The notes beneath the pieces were generated by a model. The model was given only the letters and a program-made list of their open reading frames with translations. It was not told the DNA's origin and did no database searches. Shown one piece after another: positions 49,557 to 58,150 of a stretch of 64,000 nucleotides of DNA. Positions within the stretch are counted from its first letter, which is position 1, and every line of letters starts with the position of its first letter. The DNA comes from Bosea sp. 685 (GTDB lineage Bacteria > Pseudomonadota > Alphaproteobacteria > Rhizobiales > Beijerinckiaceae), in the NCBI RefSeq assembly GCF_031884435.1, contig NZ_CP134779.1:5084001-5148000 (forward strand), given 5' to 3'. The position numbers were made by a program, and so were the translations under genes.

Positions 49557-50090
49557 TCAGTTCACCCTGCGCTTTTCGAGCTTCCGCGCCAGCGTGCGGC
49601 GATGCATTCCCAATCGTCGGGCGGTTTCGGAGATGTTGAAATCCGTCTCGACCAGGGTTTCGTGAATGCGCTCCCATTCGAGGTTCTTCAGCGAGGTCGG
49701 CCGCTGCGAGAGCGGCACCTCGGCATTGCCGGTCGTTTTCTCGAAGGCCGCCTCGATATCGTCGCCATTGGACGGCTTCGCGAGATAGTGGCAGGCGCCA
49801 AGCTTGATCGCCTCGACCGCCGTGGCGATGCTGGCGAAGCCGGTCAGCACCACGATCTTCATCAGCGGATCATGCCCGTGCAGCAGCTTGATGCATTCCA
49901 GGCCGGAGCCGCCAACGAGCTTGAGGTCGACGACGGCATAGCCCGGGGACGCGGTCGCCAACAGCTCCTGCAGGCCGGCGACGCCATCGCAGGACAAGAC
50001 CGTGTAGCCGCGCCGTTCGAAGGAGCGCCGCAAGGCACGCGCGAAGGAGGGATCGTCCTCGACGATCAGGAGCGTGCGCTCAGGCTGCAT
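49557..50090 (-). CDS. regA: RegA/ActR/PrrA-type redox response regulator
   Basis: A 177-residue response regulator. The receiver has LLIVEDDPSFARALRRSFER, phospho-acceptor Asp55 in AVVDLKLVGGSGLE and switch Lys in YLAKPSNGDD. The C-terminal Fis-type helix-turn-helix (NISETARRLGMHRRTLARKL) is the strongly conserved RegA DNA-binding end. Length and sequence fit RegA/PrrA/ActR, the global redox regulator of alphaproteobacteria. The ATG at 50090 overlaps the end of regB by 11 bases. It probably controls the cyo operon upstream and many other respiratory genes. Confidence 0.92.
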   Translation of the reverse strand: MQPERTLLIVEDDPSFARALRRSFERRGYTVLSCDGVAGLQELLATASPGYAVVDLKLVGGSGLECIKLLHGHDPLMKIVVLTGFASIATAVEAIKLGACHYLAKPSNGDDIEAAFEKTTGNAEVPLSQRPTSLKNLEWERIHETLVETDFNISETARRLGMHRRTLARKLEKRRVN

Positions 50091-51378
50091 CGGCCGTTCC
50101 CGGAGAGAGGCTCGCCAGCGGCAGCGCCAGCGTGACATGGGCGCCGCGGCCGATGCGGTTGCGCGCCGTCACCGTGCCGCCGAGCTTGCGCAGCACATTG
50201 ACGACGAGAAAGAGCCCCAGCCCGCTGCCGGGGCGCTGCTTGGTCGAGCGATAGGGCTGGCCGAGCTCGGCGAGGATCGTCGGCTCAAAGCCCGGCCCGG
50301 CATCATCCACCGCGATGAGCAGCTCGTCGCCCTGCCGGCCGACGGTGACCCCAACCCAATGCGGCGAGGCCTCGAGCGCATTGTCGAAGACGTTGAAGAT
50401 GACCTGCTTCAGGGCCGGATCGGAGACGATGCTGTCGTCAGGGCTGAAGCGGTTGTCATAGTCGAGCGCGATAGGCGAGCGATGCGAGCGCCACTCCGCG
50501 ACCAGACCATCGACGAAACCATTGACGGTGGTCTTCACCGGCCCCTCGCCCCGCGCCTCGCCGGAGGACATCAGGATGCCGGTGACGATCGATTTGCAGC
50601 GGTCGATCTGGCTCTGCATCTCGCCGGCCTCCTGGACGAGATCGGGATCGCTCCTGAAGACGGGCATGCGCTGCCAGTCATTCAGGATGACCGAGAGCGT
50701 CGCCAGCGGCGTGCCGAGTTCATGGGCGGCCCCCGAGGCCAGCAGGCCCATTCTGACGATATGGTCTTCCTCGGCCGCGCGCTGGCGCAGATCGGCGAGG
50801 TGAACATCCCGAATGCGCAAATTCCGGTTGATCCGCGCGATGAAGAAGACGAGCAGGCTCGCCGCCAGCACGAAGCAGACGAACATGCCCTGGATGTGCA
50901 GCGTCAGAAGCTCTCCAGCCAATTCCGGCGGCAGCACGAGCGGCCGGTAGGAGAAGATCAGCCCGATGAAGCAGCCACTGGCGACGACGACCAGGAGCCT
51001 GGTCGCCCAGACCTCGAGCAGCACGGCGCCGAGCGCGATCTGCAAGAGATAGAGCGAGATGAAGGGGTTGCTCGCTCCGCCGCTGAGATAGAGCTGGATC
51101 GTCAGCGCGGTGACGTCGAGCAGCAGCTCGGCGACGAGCTCGCCATGGTTGATCTCGGTGTTCTGCCGATAGCGCAGCAGGCTGACGACGTTGAGGCCGA
51201 CCAGGAACAGGATGACGCCAGCCATCTGCGCCACCGGCAAGGCGATGCCGAGCCAGAGCTGAACGACCAGCATGGTCAGCACCTGCCCGCCGACGGCGAA
51301 CCAGCGCAGCTGGACGAGAAGCAGCAGGTTCTTCCGGCTTATGGTGTCCTGAACGCTAATGCTCGTTCTCCACTGCAC
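50080..51378 (-). CDS. regB: RegB/ActS/PrrB-type redox sensor kinase
   Basis: A 432-residue membrane histidine kinase with about six N-terminal helices. It holds the quinone-binding heptapeptide GGASNPF (100-106), the phosphorylated His219 in GAAHELGTPLATL, the redox-active Cys261 in QIDRCKSIV and ATP-lid motifs FDNALEASP and DDAGPGF. All features of RegB are intact. It senses the quinone pool and oxygen status and phosphorylates RegA. Its start lies within the last 23 bases of the SURF1 gene, tying it to the oxidase operon. Confidence 0.93.
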   Translation of the reverse strand: MQWRTSISVQDTISRKNLLLLVQLRWFAVGGQVLTMLVVQLWLGIALPVAQMAGVILFLVGLNVVSLLRYRQNTEINHGELVAELLLDVTALTIQLYLSGGASNPFISLYLLQIALGAVLLEVWATRLLVVVASGCFIGLIFSYRPLVLPPELAGELLTLHIQGMFVCFVLAASLLVFFIARINRNLRIRDVHLADLRQRAAEEDHIVRMGLLASGAAHELGTPLATLSVILNDWQRMPVFRSDPDLVQEAGEMQSQIDRCKSIVTGILMSSGEARGEGPVKTTVNGFVDGLVAEWRSHRSPIALDYDNRFSPDDSIVSDPALKQVIFNVFDNALEASPHWVGVTVGRQGDELLIAVDDAGPGFEPTILAELGQPYRSTKQRPGSGLGLFLVVNVLRKLGGTVTARNRIGRGAHVTLALPLASLSPGTADAA

Positions 51379-52258
51379 GCCGCAATCGATACTCGCCGCG
51401 AATGACGAAGGCCGCCGCCGCGGCGAGCATGAGCGCCAGCGCGAACCAAGTCAGCGCGTAGACGAGATGATTATTCGCAAAGCGCAGCACTGTCAGCCCG
51501 CCGACGGGGAAGCCCGCCGGACCCTGCGTCGCATCGGCGTCGATGAAATAGGGCGCGACCTCGCCAAAGCCGCGCTCGCCGAGACCGCGCACTGCGGCGA
51601 TCGCGGCGATATCACGTGAATACCAGCGATCGGCGGCGGGATCATTGTGGCGCAGGAAGCCGCCTCCGGGTTCGCTTGGGCGCAGGAGCCCCGTGACCGT
51701 GACTTGCGCGGCCGGGACTTGCGCAGTCGGGACTTGCGCAGTCGGGACTTGCGCAGTCGGGACCTGACCGCTCGACGCGGAGGCCGGCCCGCTCAATTGA
51801 CTGCGTTGCTCCGGCGTGACGAAGCCACGATTGACCAGCACCGTGAAGCCCGCATCGCTGCGCAGCGGCGTCATGAGCCAGTAGCCGCCGCCGCGTTCCG
51901 TCACCGCCTGCACGAAGGTTTGGCGATCCTGCTGGAAAAGCCCGCTCACCCGTACACGCCTGTATTCGTCGTCGGCGACCGCCGCCCAGCCCGCCGGGCC
52001 GGGAGCGGGCGCCGGCGCAGCATGGATGCGGCTCTCGACGCGGGCGATCAGCGCCTGCTTCCAGCCAAGGCGCTGAACCTGCCAGAGACCGAGCGCCAGG
52101 AAGCCCAGAATGCCGATGAGGGCGAGAGCACCGAGAAGGACGAGCAGGCCCATCGCGCGCGGCCCGCGGCCCCGCCCGCTCGCCGCCCCCTCGCCATCGT
52201 CACGCGCGTGCTTGTCCAGCGTGGCAGGCACTGCCTGCCGCCGGGCCGGGCGCGTCAC
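51356..52258 (-). CDS. SURF1-family oxidase assembly protein
   Basis: A 300-residue SURF1 protein with two membrane helices (MGLLVLLGALALIGILGFLA near 36-55 and HLVYALTWFALALMLAAAAA near the end). The diagnostic LGLWQVQRLGWKQALI and VNRGFVTPE blocks are present. SURF1 helps insert heme a or o into subunit I. Paracoccus has a dedicated Surf1q for its quinol oxidase, and linkage to cyoABCD here suggests the same specialisation. The periplasmic loop carries QVPTA repeats encoded by a 15-bp tandem repeat. The gene overlaps cyoD by four bases and regB by 23. Confidence 0.9.
   Translation of the reverse strand: MTRPARRQAVPATLDKHARDDGEGAASGRGRGPRAMGLLVLLGALALIGILGFLALGLWQVQRLGWKQALIARVESRIHAAPAPAPGPAGWAAVADDEYRRVRVSGLFQQDRQTFVQAVTERGGGYWLMTPLRSDAGFTVLVNRGFVTPEQRSQLSGPASASSGQVPTAQVPTAQVPTAQVPAAQVTVTGLLRPSEPGGGFLRHNDPAADRWYSRDIAAIAAVRGLGERGFGEVAPYFIDADATQGPAGFPVGGLTVLRFANNHLVYALTWFALALMLAAAAAFVIRGEYRLRRAVENEH
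51701..51760 (-). repeat. 15-bp coding minisatellite in SURF1 (4 copies)
   Basis: The unit GACTTGCGCAGTCGG occurs three times exactly (51716-51760) and once with two changes (51701-51715). In frame it encodes QVPTA/QVPAA repeats in the periplasmic domain of SURF1. Copy number may vary between strains. Confidence 0.85.
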
Positions 52259-52629
52259 GGCATCTGGCTCATGTCGTGGCCGGGCATCATGTTGGTGTTG
52301 AGGTGGTACATCACCCAGAGCGAACCGGTGAGCGCGATGACCACGAGGATGATCGTGAAGATCAGGGCCAGCATCGTCCAGCCGCCTTCCGAGCGGCCGT
52401 TCATGTGCAGGAAGAAGACCATATGCACGACGATCTGGACCACGGCGAAGGCCATGATGACGACCGCCGTCGCCTGCTTGTTGTCCAGGACGTTGTTCAT
52501 GACCAGCCAGAACGGGATCGCGGTCAGCACGACCGAGAGCAGGAAGCCGGTCAGGTAGCCGCGAAACGAACCATGCGCCTGGGCGTGATCGCCATGACCG
52601 CCGTGATCACCATGCGCTTCGGAGCTCAT
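52255..52629 (-). CDS. cyoD: Cytochrome o ubiquinol oxidase subunit IV
   Basis: A 124-residue membrane protein with three helices ([20 protein letters not shown], then [20 protein letters not shown], then [20 protein letters not shown]). It is preceded by a His-rich N-terminus ([17 protein letters not shown]). This is CyoD, a small assembly or stability subunit of the heme-copper quinol oxidase. It overlaps cyoC and surf1 by four bases each. His-rich tails occur in many alphaproteobacterial CyoD proteins. Confidence 0.92.
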   Translation of the reverse strand: MSSEAHGDHGGHGDHAQAHGSFRGYLTGFLLSVVLTAIPFWLVMNNVLDNKQATAVVIMAFAVVQIVVHMVFFLHMNGRSEGGWTMLALIFTIILVVIALTGSLWVMYHLNTNMMPGHDMSQMP

Positions 52630-53273
52630 CGCAGCATTCCCGTGAGATAGACGAAGGTGAAGACGCCGATCCAGACGACATCAAGGAAGTGCCAGAACAT
52701 GCTCAGGCACATCAGGCGGCGGCGGTTGGCCGCGATCAGCCCGTGCTTGGCGACCTGCACCATCAGCGTCACCAGCCAGATCGTGCCGAAGGTCACGTGC
52801 AGGCCGTGGGTGCCGACGAGGGTGAAGAACGCCGACAGAAAGGCGCTGCGCTGCGGCGTCGCGCCGATCTCGATCAGATGGTGGAACTCGTAGAGCTCGA
52901 TGCTGAGGAAGGCGAGGCCGAACAGGCCGGTGACCGCCAGCCAGATCTGGGTGGCGGCGACGCGGCCCTTCTCCATGGTCAGCATGGCGAAGCCATAGGT
53001 GATCGATGAAAGCAGCAGCATCGTCGTGTTCAGCGCGACCAGCGGCAGCTCGAACAGGTCCTTGGGCGAGGGCCCTGCGGCATAGTTCGCGCCGAGCACC
53101 CCATAGATCGCAAACAGCACCGCGAAGATGAGGCAGTCGCTCATCAGATAGATCCAGAAGCCGAGCGCGGTGCTCGAGCCTTCGGGATGGTCGTGCTCGT
53201 CCTTCAGGTAGAAGATGGTTTCGGCGGTGACAGTCTCGGCGTCGTGCCGCGCGGCGATATCGGCTGTCGTCAT
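52626..53273 (-). CDS. cyoC: Cytochrome o ubiquinol oxidase subunit III
   Basis: A 215-residue subunit III with five helices. Recognisable blocks are [40 protein letters not shown] and [20 protein letters not shown] near the C-terminus. It stabilises the proton-pumping quinol oxidase complex in the inner membrane. It is 3 bases downstream of cyoB and overlaps cyoD. Nothing in it is atypical. Confidence 0.93.
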   Translation of the reverse strand: MTTADIAARHDAETVTAETIFYLKDEHDHPEGSSTALGFWIYLMSDCLIFAVLFAIYGVLGANYAAGPSPKDLFELPLVALNTTMLLLSSITYGFAMLTMEKGRVAATQIWLAVTGLFGLAFLSIELYEFHHLIEIGATPQRSAFLSAFFTLVGTHGLHVTFGTIWLVTLMVQVAKHGLIAANRRRLMCLSMFWHFLDVVWIGVFTFVYLTGMLR

Positions 53274-53276
53274 GGC

Positions 53277-55283
53277 TCAGGCTCCCGCGCCGGTCAGGAG
53301 GCGGGAACGTTCCGCTTCCGTACGCACCACCTCCTCGACAGGAATGTGGAAATCGCGGTGGTAGTTGAAGGTGTGGGCGATCGTCACGACGAGCAGCGCC
53401 ACGAAGCCGAGCGCGGCAAGCCACCACATGTACCAGATCATGCCGAAGGCGACGGCCATGCTCAGGCCGGCGAGGATGATCCCGGTCGGCGTGTTGCTCG
53501 GCATATGGATCGACTTGTAGCCGTCGAGCGGGCGCTGATAGCCGCGGCGCTTCATGTCCGCCCAGGCATCGTTGTCATGGATGACCGGCGTGAAAGCGAA
53601 ATTATAGGCCGGCGGCGGCGAAGAGGTCGCCCATTCCAGCGTCCTGCCGTCCCAGGGGTCGCCGGTCGTTTCGCGCAGCTTGTCGCGCCTGAGGATGCTG
53701 ACGCCGATCTGCACGAGGAAGGAGACGATGCCGAGCAGGATCAGGAAGGCGCCGAAGCCCGCGATGATGAACCAGATCTGCAGGGACGGGTCGTCGAAGA
53801 CGCGCATCCGGCGCGTCACCCCCATCAGGCCCAGGATGTAGAGCGGCATGAAGGCGAACCAGAAGCCCACCACCCAGAACCAGAAGGAGAGCTTGCCCCA
53901 GAACGGATCGAGCTTGAAGCCGAAGGCCTTGGGCCACCAGTAGACGATGCCGGCGAAGAGCCCGAACAACACGCCGCCGATAATGACGTTATGGAAATGG
54001 GCGACCAGGAACAGGCTGTTATGCAGCACGAAGTCGGCCGGCGGCACCGCCAGCAGCACGCCCGTCATGCCGCCGACCGTAAAGGTCAGCATGAAGGCGA
54101 GCGTCCACATCATCGGCAGTTCGAAGCGGATGCGGCCGCGATACATCGTGAACAGCCAGTTGAAGATCTTGGCCCCCGTCGGGATCGAGATGATCATCGT
54201 CGTGATCCCGAAGAAGGAATTCACGCTCGCCCCGGAGCCCATCGTGAAGAAATGGTGCAGCCAGACCAGATAGGACAGGATGGTGATGACGACGGTGGCG
54301 TAGACCATCGAGGTGTAGCCGAAGAGGCGCTTGCCCGAGAAGGTCGAGGTCACCTCCGAGAAGATGCCGAAGGCCGGCAGGATCAGGATGTAGACCTCCG
54401 GATGGCCCCAGATCCAGATCAGGTTCACATACATCATCGGACTGCCGCCGAAGTCGTTCGTGAAGAAGTTGGTGCCGACATAGCGATCGAGCGAGAGCAG
54501 CGCGAGAACCGCCGTCAGCACCGGGAAGGCAGCGACGATCAGGACGTTGGTGCATAGCGACGTCCAGGTGAAGACGGGCATCTTCATCATCGTCATGCCC
54601 GGGGCCCGCATCTTCACGATGGTGCAGACGAGGTTGATGCCCGACAGCAGCGTGCCGATGCCGGCGACCTGCAGCGCCCATATGTAATAATCAACCCCGA
54701 CATCGGGGCTGTAGCCGATGCCCGAGAGCGGCGGATAGGCGAGCCAGCCGGTGCGCGCGAATTCGCCGACGAAGAGCGACATCATGACGAGGACGGCGCC
54801 GGCCGTCGTCATCCAGAAGCTGAAATTGTTCAGGAAAGGGAAGGAGACGTCGCGCGCACCGATCTGCAACGGCACGACGAAGTTCATCAGCCCGGTGACC
54901 ATCGGCATCGCCACGAAGAAGATCATGATCACGCCATGGGCGGTGAAGACCTGATCATAGTGATGCGCGGTGAGGTAGCCTTCCGAGCCGTTGAAGGCCA
55001 TGGCCTGCTGCAGGCGCATCATGATCGCGTCGGCGAAGCCGCGCAGGAGCATGACGAGGCCGAGCACCATGTACATGATGCCGATCTTCTTATGGTCCAC
55101 GCTGGTGAACCATTCGCGCCAGAGATAGCCCCAGACACGGAAATAGGTCAGCGCGCCGACAACGACGATGCCGCCCAGCACCACCGCGGCGAAGGTCACG
55201 AGCAGGATCGGCTCGTGCAACGGGAACGACTCCAGCGTCAACCGGCCGAAGATCATCTTGAGGAGAGCGGAAACGTCAGGCAC
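53277..55283 (-). CDS. cyoB: Cytochrome o ubiquinol oxidase subunit I
   Basis: A 668-residue heme-copper oxidase subunit I with about fifteen helices. Heme and CuB ligands are in [14 protein letters not shown] (CuB His and the cross-linked Tyr), [10 protein letters not shown] (His pair) and HFHNVIIGG (heme ligands). The additional C- and N-terminal helices are typical of CyoB rather than CtaD. It oxidises ubiquinol with O2 and pumps protons. It is the second gene in cyoABCD, 14 bases after cyoA. Confidence 0.95.
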   Translation of the reverse strand: MPDVSALLKMIFGRLTLESFPLHEPILLVTFAAVVLGGIVVVGALTYFRVWGYLWREWFTSVDHKKIGIMYMVLGLVMLLRGFADAIMMRLQQAMAFNGSEGYLTAHHYDQVFTAHGVIMIFFVAMPMVTGLMNFVVPLQIGARDVSFPFLNNFSFWMTTAGAVLVMMSLFVGEFARTGWLAYPPLSGIGYSPDVGVDYYIWALQVAGIGTLLSGINLVCTIVKMRAPGMTMMKMPVFTWTSLCTNVLIVAAFPVLTAVLALLSLDRYVGTNFFTNDFGGSPMMYVNLIWIWGHPEVYILILPAFGIFSEVTSTFSGKRLFGYTSMVYATVVITILSYLVWLHHFFTMGSGASVNSFFGITTMIISIPTGAKIFNWLFTMYRGRIRFELPMMWTLAFMLTFTVGGMTGVLLAVPPADFVLHNSLFLVAHFHNVIIGGVLFGLFAGIVYWWPKAFGFKLDPFWGKLSFWFWVVGFWFAFMPLYILGLMGVTRRMRVFDDPSLQIWFIIAGFGAFLILLGIVSFLVQIGVSILRRDKLRETTGDPWDGRTLEWATSSPPPAYNFAFTPVIHDNDAWADMKRRGYQRPLDGYKSIHMPSNTPTGIILAGLSMAVAFGMIWYMWWLAALGFVALLVVTIAHTFNYHRDFHIPVEEVVRTEAERSRLLTGAGA

Positions 55284-55297
55284 CGGACTATCTCGCT

Positions 55298-56467
55298 TCA
55301 GGAATTGGATGGGCGGCCCGGGCCGGAAAACAGCAGCGAGTCCAGGCGACGGAGCGAGAGATTGGGCAGGGGCAGGCCAGCGCCGCGGATCGCGCTCGCT
55401 TTGGGCGGAGCCGATGTCGCCGGCGCCCGGGCTTGCATCGCCTCGGCCTCCTCGGTGGTGCAGACGCTGAGCACATAGCTCGGATCGGCACCGAAGACCG
55501 CGCCCCGGCGGGCATATTTGTCATAGGAGAGCGGCAGCGTATTGGCGATGCCGGCCAGGCCGAGCCCGCCCCTGGCGTCGACGGCCGCCATCTCGTTCAT
55601 GCACATCTTGCCGGGCTCGACGCACATGTTGAGGATGGCGTTGAAGAGCTTCGGATCGACATTCGCATAACGGCGCACCGGATCGTTCTCGCTCGGCCGC
55701 TCCAGCTGCAGATAACTGGCGCGATCGAGCGCCCCGCCGGCCGCCTTCGCCTGCGCGATCCAGCTGTCGAAATCGGCATTAGTCAGCCCGTGAAAGCCGA
55801 AGCGCATGCCGGAGAAGCCGGCGCCGCTATAATTCGCCGAGAAGCCCTGATAGCGCCCGGGTCGGTTGATCACCCCATGCAATCGCGTCTGCATGCCGGC
55901 CATCGCATAGATCTGGCCGGCGAGCGCGGGAATGTAGAAGGAGTTCATCACCGAGGAGGAGGTGATGCGGAAGCTGATCGGCCGGTCGACCGGGGCTGCG
56001 AGCTCGTTGACGGTCGCGATCCCGTATTCCGGGTAGATGAACAGCCATTTCCAGTCGAGCGCGACGACGTTCACCTCAAGCGGCTTGGCCGCCTGCGGGA
56101 CGGGACGGCCTGCCGCGATGCGCCCGATCTGCCTGTATGGATCGAGCAGATGGGTGCCCATCCAGGTCAGTGCGCCCAGGCAGATGATGATCAGCAACGG
56201 TGCCGACCAGATCACCAGCTCGAGCCCGGTCGAGTGATCCCAGTCGGGCTCGTAGCGCGCCTCCTTGTTGGAGTGCCGATAGCGCCAGGCGAAGAACACC
56301 GTGAGCGCCATCACCGGTATGATGATCAGCAGCATCAGGATGGTCGAGATGACGACGAGGTCGCGCTGCTGCGCAGCCACATCCCCCGCCGGAGCGAGCA
56401 CGACGAAATTGCAGCCGCCCAATAGCGCGAGCAGCGGCAGTACGGCGATGATCCGGAAACGGCTCAC
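55298..56467 (-). CDS. cyoA: Cytochrome o ubiquinol oxidase subunit II
   Basis: A 389-residue lipoprotein. The lipobox is LLALLGGC (Cys19), followed by two helices and a periplasmic cupredoxin domain ([40 protein letters not shown]). The CuA ligands of cytochrome c oxidases are absent, so it is a quinol-type subunit II. It is the first gene of the oxidase operon. No obvious promoter motif is visible in the 183 bases up to the divergent MFS gene, but an ATTGG-N9-CCAAT inverted repeat lies at about 56531-56549. Confidence 0.93.
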   Translation of the reverse strand: MSRFRIIAVLPLLALLGGCNFVVLAPAGDVAAQQRDLVVISTILMLLIIIPVMALTVFFAWRYRHSNKEARYEPDWDHSTGLELVIWSAPLLIIICLGALTWMGTHLLDPYRQIGRIAAGRPVPQAAKPLEVNVVALDWKWLFIYPEYGIATVNELAAPVDRPISFRITSSSVMNSFYIPALAGQIYAMAGMQTRLHGVINRPGRYQGFSANYSGAGFSGMRFGFHGLTNADFDSWIAQAKAAGGALDRASYLQLERPSENDPVRRYANVDPKLFNAILNMCVEPGKMCMNEMAAVDARGGLGLAGIANTLPLSYDKYARRGAVFGADPSYVLSVCTTEEAEAMQARAPATSAPPKASAIRGAGLPLPNLSLRRLDSLLFSGPGRPSNS

Positions 56468-56650
56468 GGCACCAACCTGTCAGCATTGATCTGTCAGGAT
56501 GAGCGCTAACGGCTGAGCGTCAAGCGGAACATTGGACAATTTGCCCAATCCTCGCCTAGCCTGTCATCAGTCAGAAGAGCATGAGTGAAAAGCGGACTGC
56601 CGTCAGGCTACGGGTCGGCGGATCGCCAAACGATGCGAGCTCGGGCGCAC

Positions 56651-57982
56651 ATGTCAACGACACCAACGACAGCGGAACGCGACGCCAGGATCGTCAACGC
56701 GCGCCACGGTGAGATCAACCCGGGCGAGATCGCGATCGGCGTCGTCATCGGCCGGACCTCCGAGTTCTTCGATTTCTTCGTCTACGCGATCGCATCGGTG
56801 ATCGTGTTCCCCAAGCTTGTCTTCCCCTATTTGGATCCGCTGACCGGCACGCTGTATTCCTTCGCCATCTTCGCCCTGGCGTTCGTGGCGCGCCCGTTCG
56901 GCACCGTCATCTTCATGGCGGTCGACCGTGCCTATGGCAAAAGCGCCAAGCTGACGATCGCGCTGTTCATGCTCGGCACCTCGACCGTGGCCATCGCCTT
57001 CCTGCCGGGCTACGAGCAAATTGGCGCGGCCTCGATCTGGCTTCTGGCGCTCGCGCGCATCGGCCAGGGCATCGCGCTCGGCGGCACCTGGGATGGGCTC
57101 GCCTCGCTGCTCGCCCTCAATGCCCCCGACAAATATCGCGGCTGGTATGCGATGATCCCGCAGCTCGGCGCGCCGCTCGGGCTCATCGTGGCGAGCGTGC
57201 TGTTTGCCTTTTTCGTCGGCAATCTCTCGGCCGAGGATTTCTTCAGCTGGGGCTGGCGCTACCCGTTCTTCGTCGCCTTCGCGATCAATGTCGTGGCCCT
57301 CTTCGCCCGGCTGCGCATGGTTGCCACGCCGGACTATCAAAAATTGTTCGAGAACCGCGACCTCCACCCCGCACGCATTCGCGACACGCTGCGCAGCCAG
57401 GGCGGCAGCGTCCTGATCGGCGCCTTCGCGCCACTGGCGAGCTTCGCCATGTTCCACATGGTCACGGTCTTCCCGCTGTCCTGGGTCTTCCTGTTCACGC
57501 AGGAGGGGCCGGCGCGCTTCCTGCTCATCGAAGCCGTCGGCGCCGTCTTCGGCATCGCGGCAATCGTCGCCTCGGGCCTGATCGCGGACCGGATCGGGCG
57601 GCGTTCCCTGCTCGGCGGCTGTGCGGTGGCGATCGCTGTCTTCAGCGGGTTCGCGCCGCAATTGCTCGATGGCGGCGTGGTCGGCGAGACGGTCTTCATG
57701 ATCGTCGGCTTCGTGCTGCTGGGCCTGTCCTTCGGCCAGTCCTCGGGCTCCGTCGCCTCAAGCTTCTCCCCGGGCTTTCGCTATACCGGCTCGGCGCTGA
57801 CCTCCGATCTCGCCTGGCTCTTCGGTGCGGGCTTCGCCCCGCTCGCGGCGCTCTTGCTGTCGACCCAGTTCGGTCTGATTTCCGCGGGCGCCTATCTGCT
57901 CTCGGGCGCAGCCTGCACCTTGGTCGCGCTGCGCCTCAACCAGAGATGGGAAAGGCGCAAGCCCGAGGTTTCTCAAGACTGA
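56651..57982 (+). CDS. MFS transporter, metabolite:H+ symporter (MHS/AAHS-like)
   Basis: A 443-residue MFS protein with twelve hydrophobic segments. The N-terminal block IAIGVVIGRTSEFFDFFVYA, the loop between helices 2 and 3 with RPFGTVIFMAVDRAYGKSAK, and RYPFFVAFAINVVALFARL are typical of metabolite:proton symporters (citrate/alpha-ketoglutarate/shikimate group). It probably imports an organic acid. The ATG at 56651 leaves a normal short N-terminus, and in-frame starts at 56630 and 56585 exist. It is divergent from cyoA and monocistronic. Confidence 0.85.
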   Translation: MSTTPTTAERDARIVNARHGEINPGEIAIGVVIGRTSEFFDFFVYAIASVIVFPKLVFPYLDPLTGTLYSFAIFALAFVARPFGTVIFMAVDRAYGKSAKLTIALFMLGTSTVAIAFLPGYEQIGAASIWLLALARIGQGIALGGTWDGLASLLALNAPDKYRGWYAMIPQLGAPLGLIVASVLFAFFVGNLSAEDFFSWGWRYPFFVAFAINVVALFARLRMVATPDYQKLFENRDLHPARIRDTLRSQGGSVLIGAFAPLASFAMFHMVTVFPLSWVFLFTQEGPARFLLIEAVGAVFGIAAIVASGLIADRIGRRSLLGGCAVAIAVFSGFAPQLLDGGVVGETVFMIVGFVLLGLSFGQSSGSVASSFSPGFRYTGSALTSDLAWLFGAGFAPLAALLLSTQFGLISAGAYLLSGAACTLVALRLNQRWERRKPEVSQD

Positions 57983-58150
57983 CCAGGCCATCAACCCAGT
58001 AGAACCGGCCGTATTCACTTACGAATTTCCGATTGCTGCCCCAAACCCGTCCCTATATTCGCCTGGATTTGGCCGCACTTCATTCAATCCCGGTTCATGG
58101 CGCTGCTCCGACACTGCAGCGCTCTGACTTGTCCTTGCCGGGAGGGCGCA

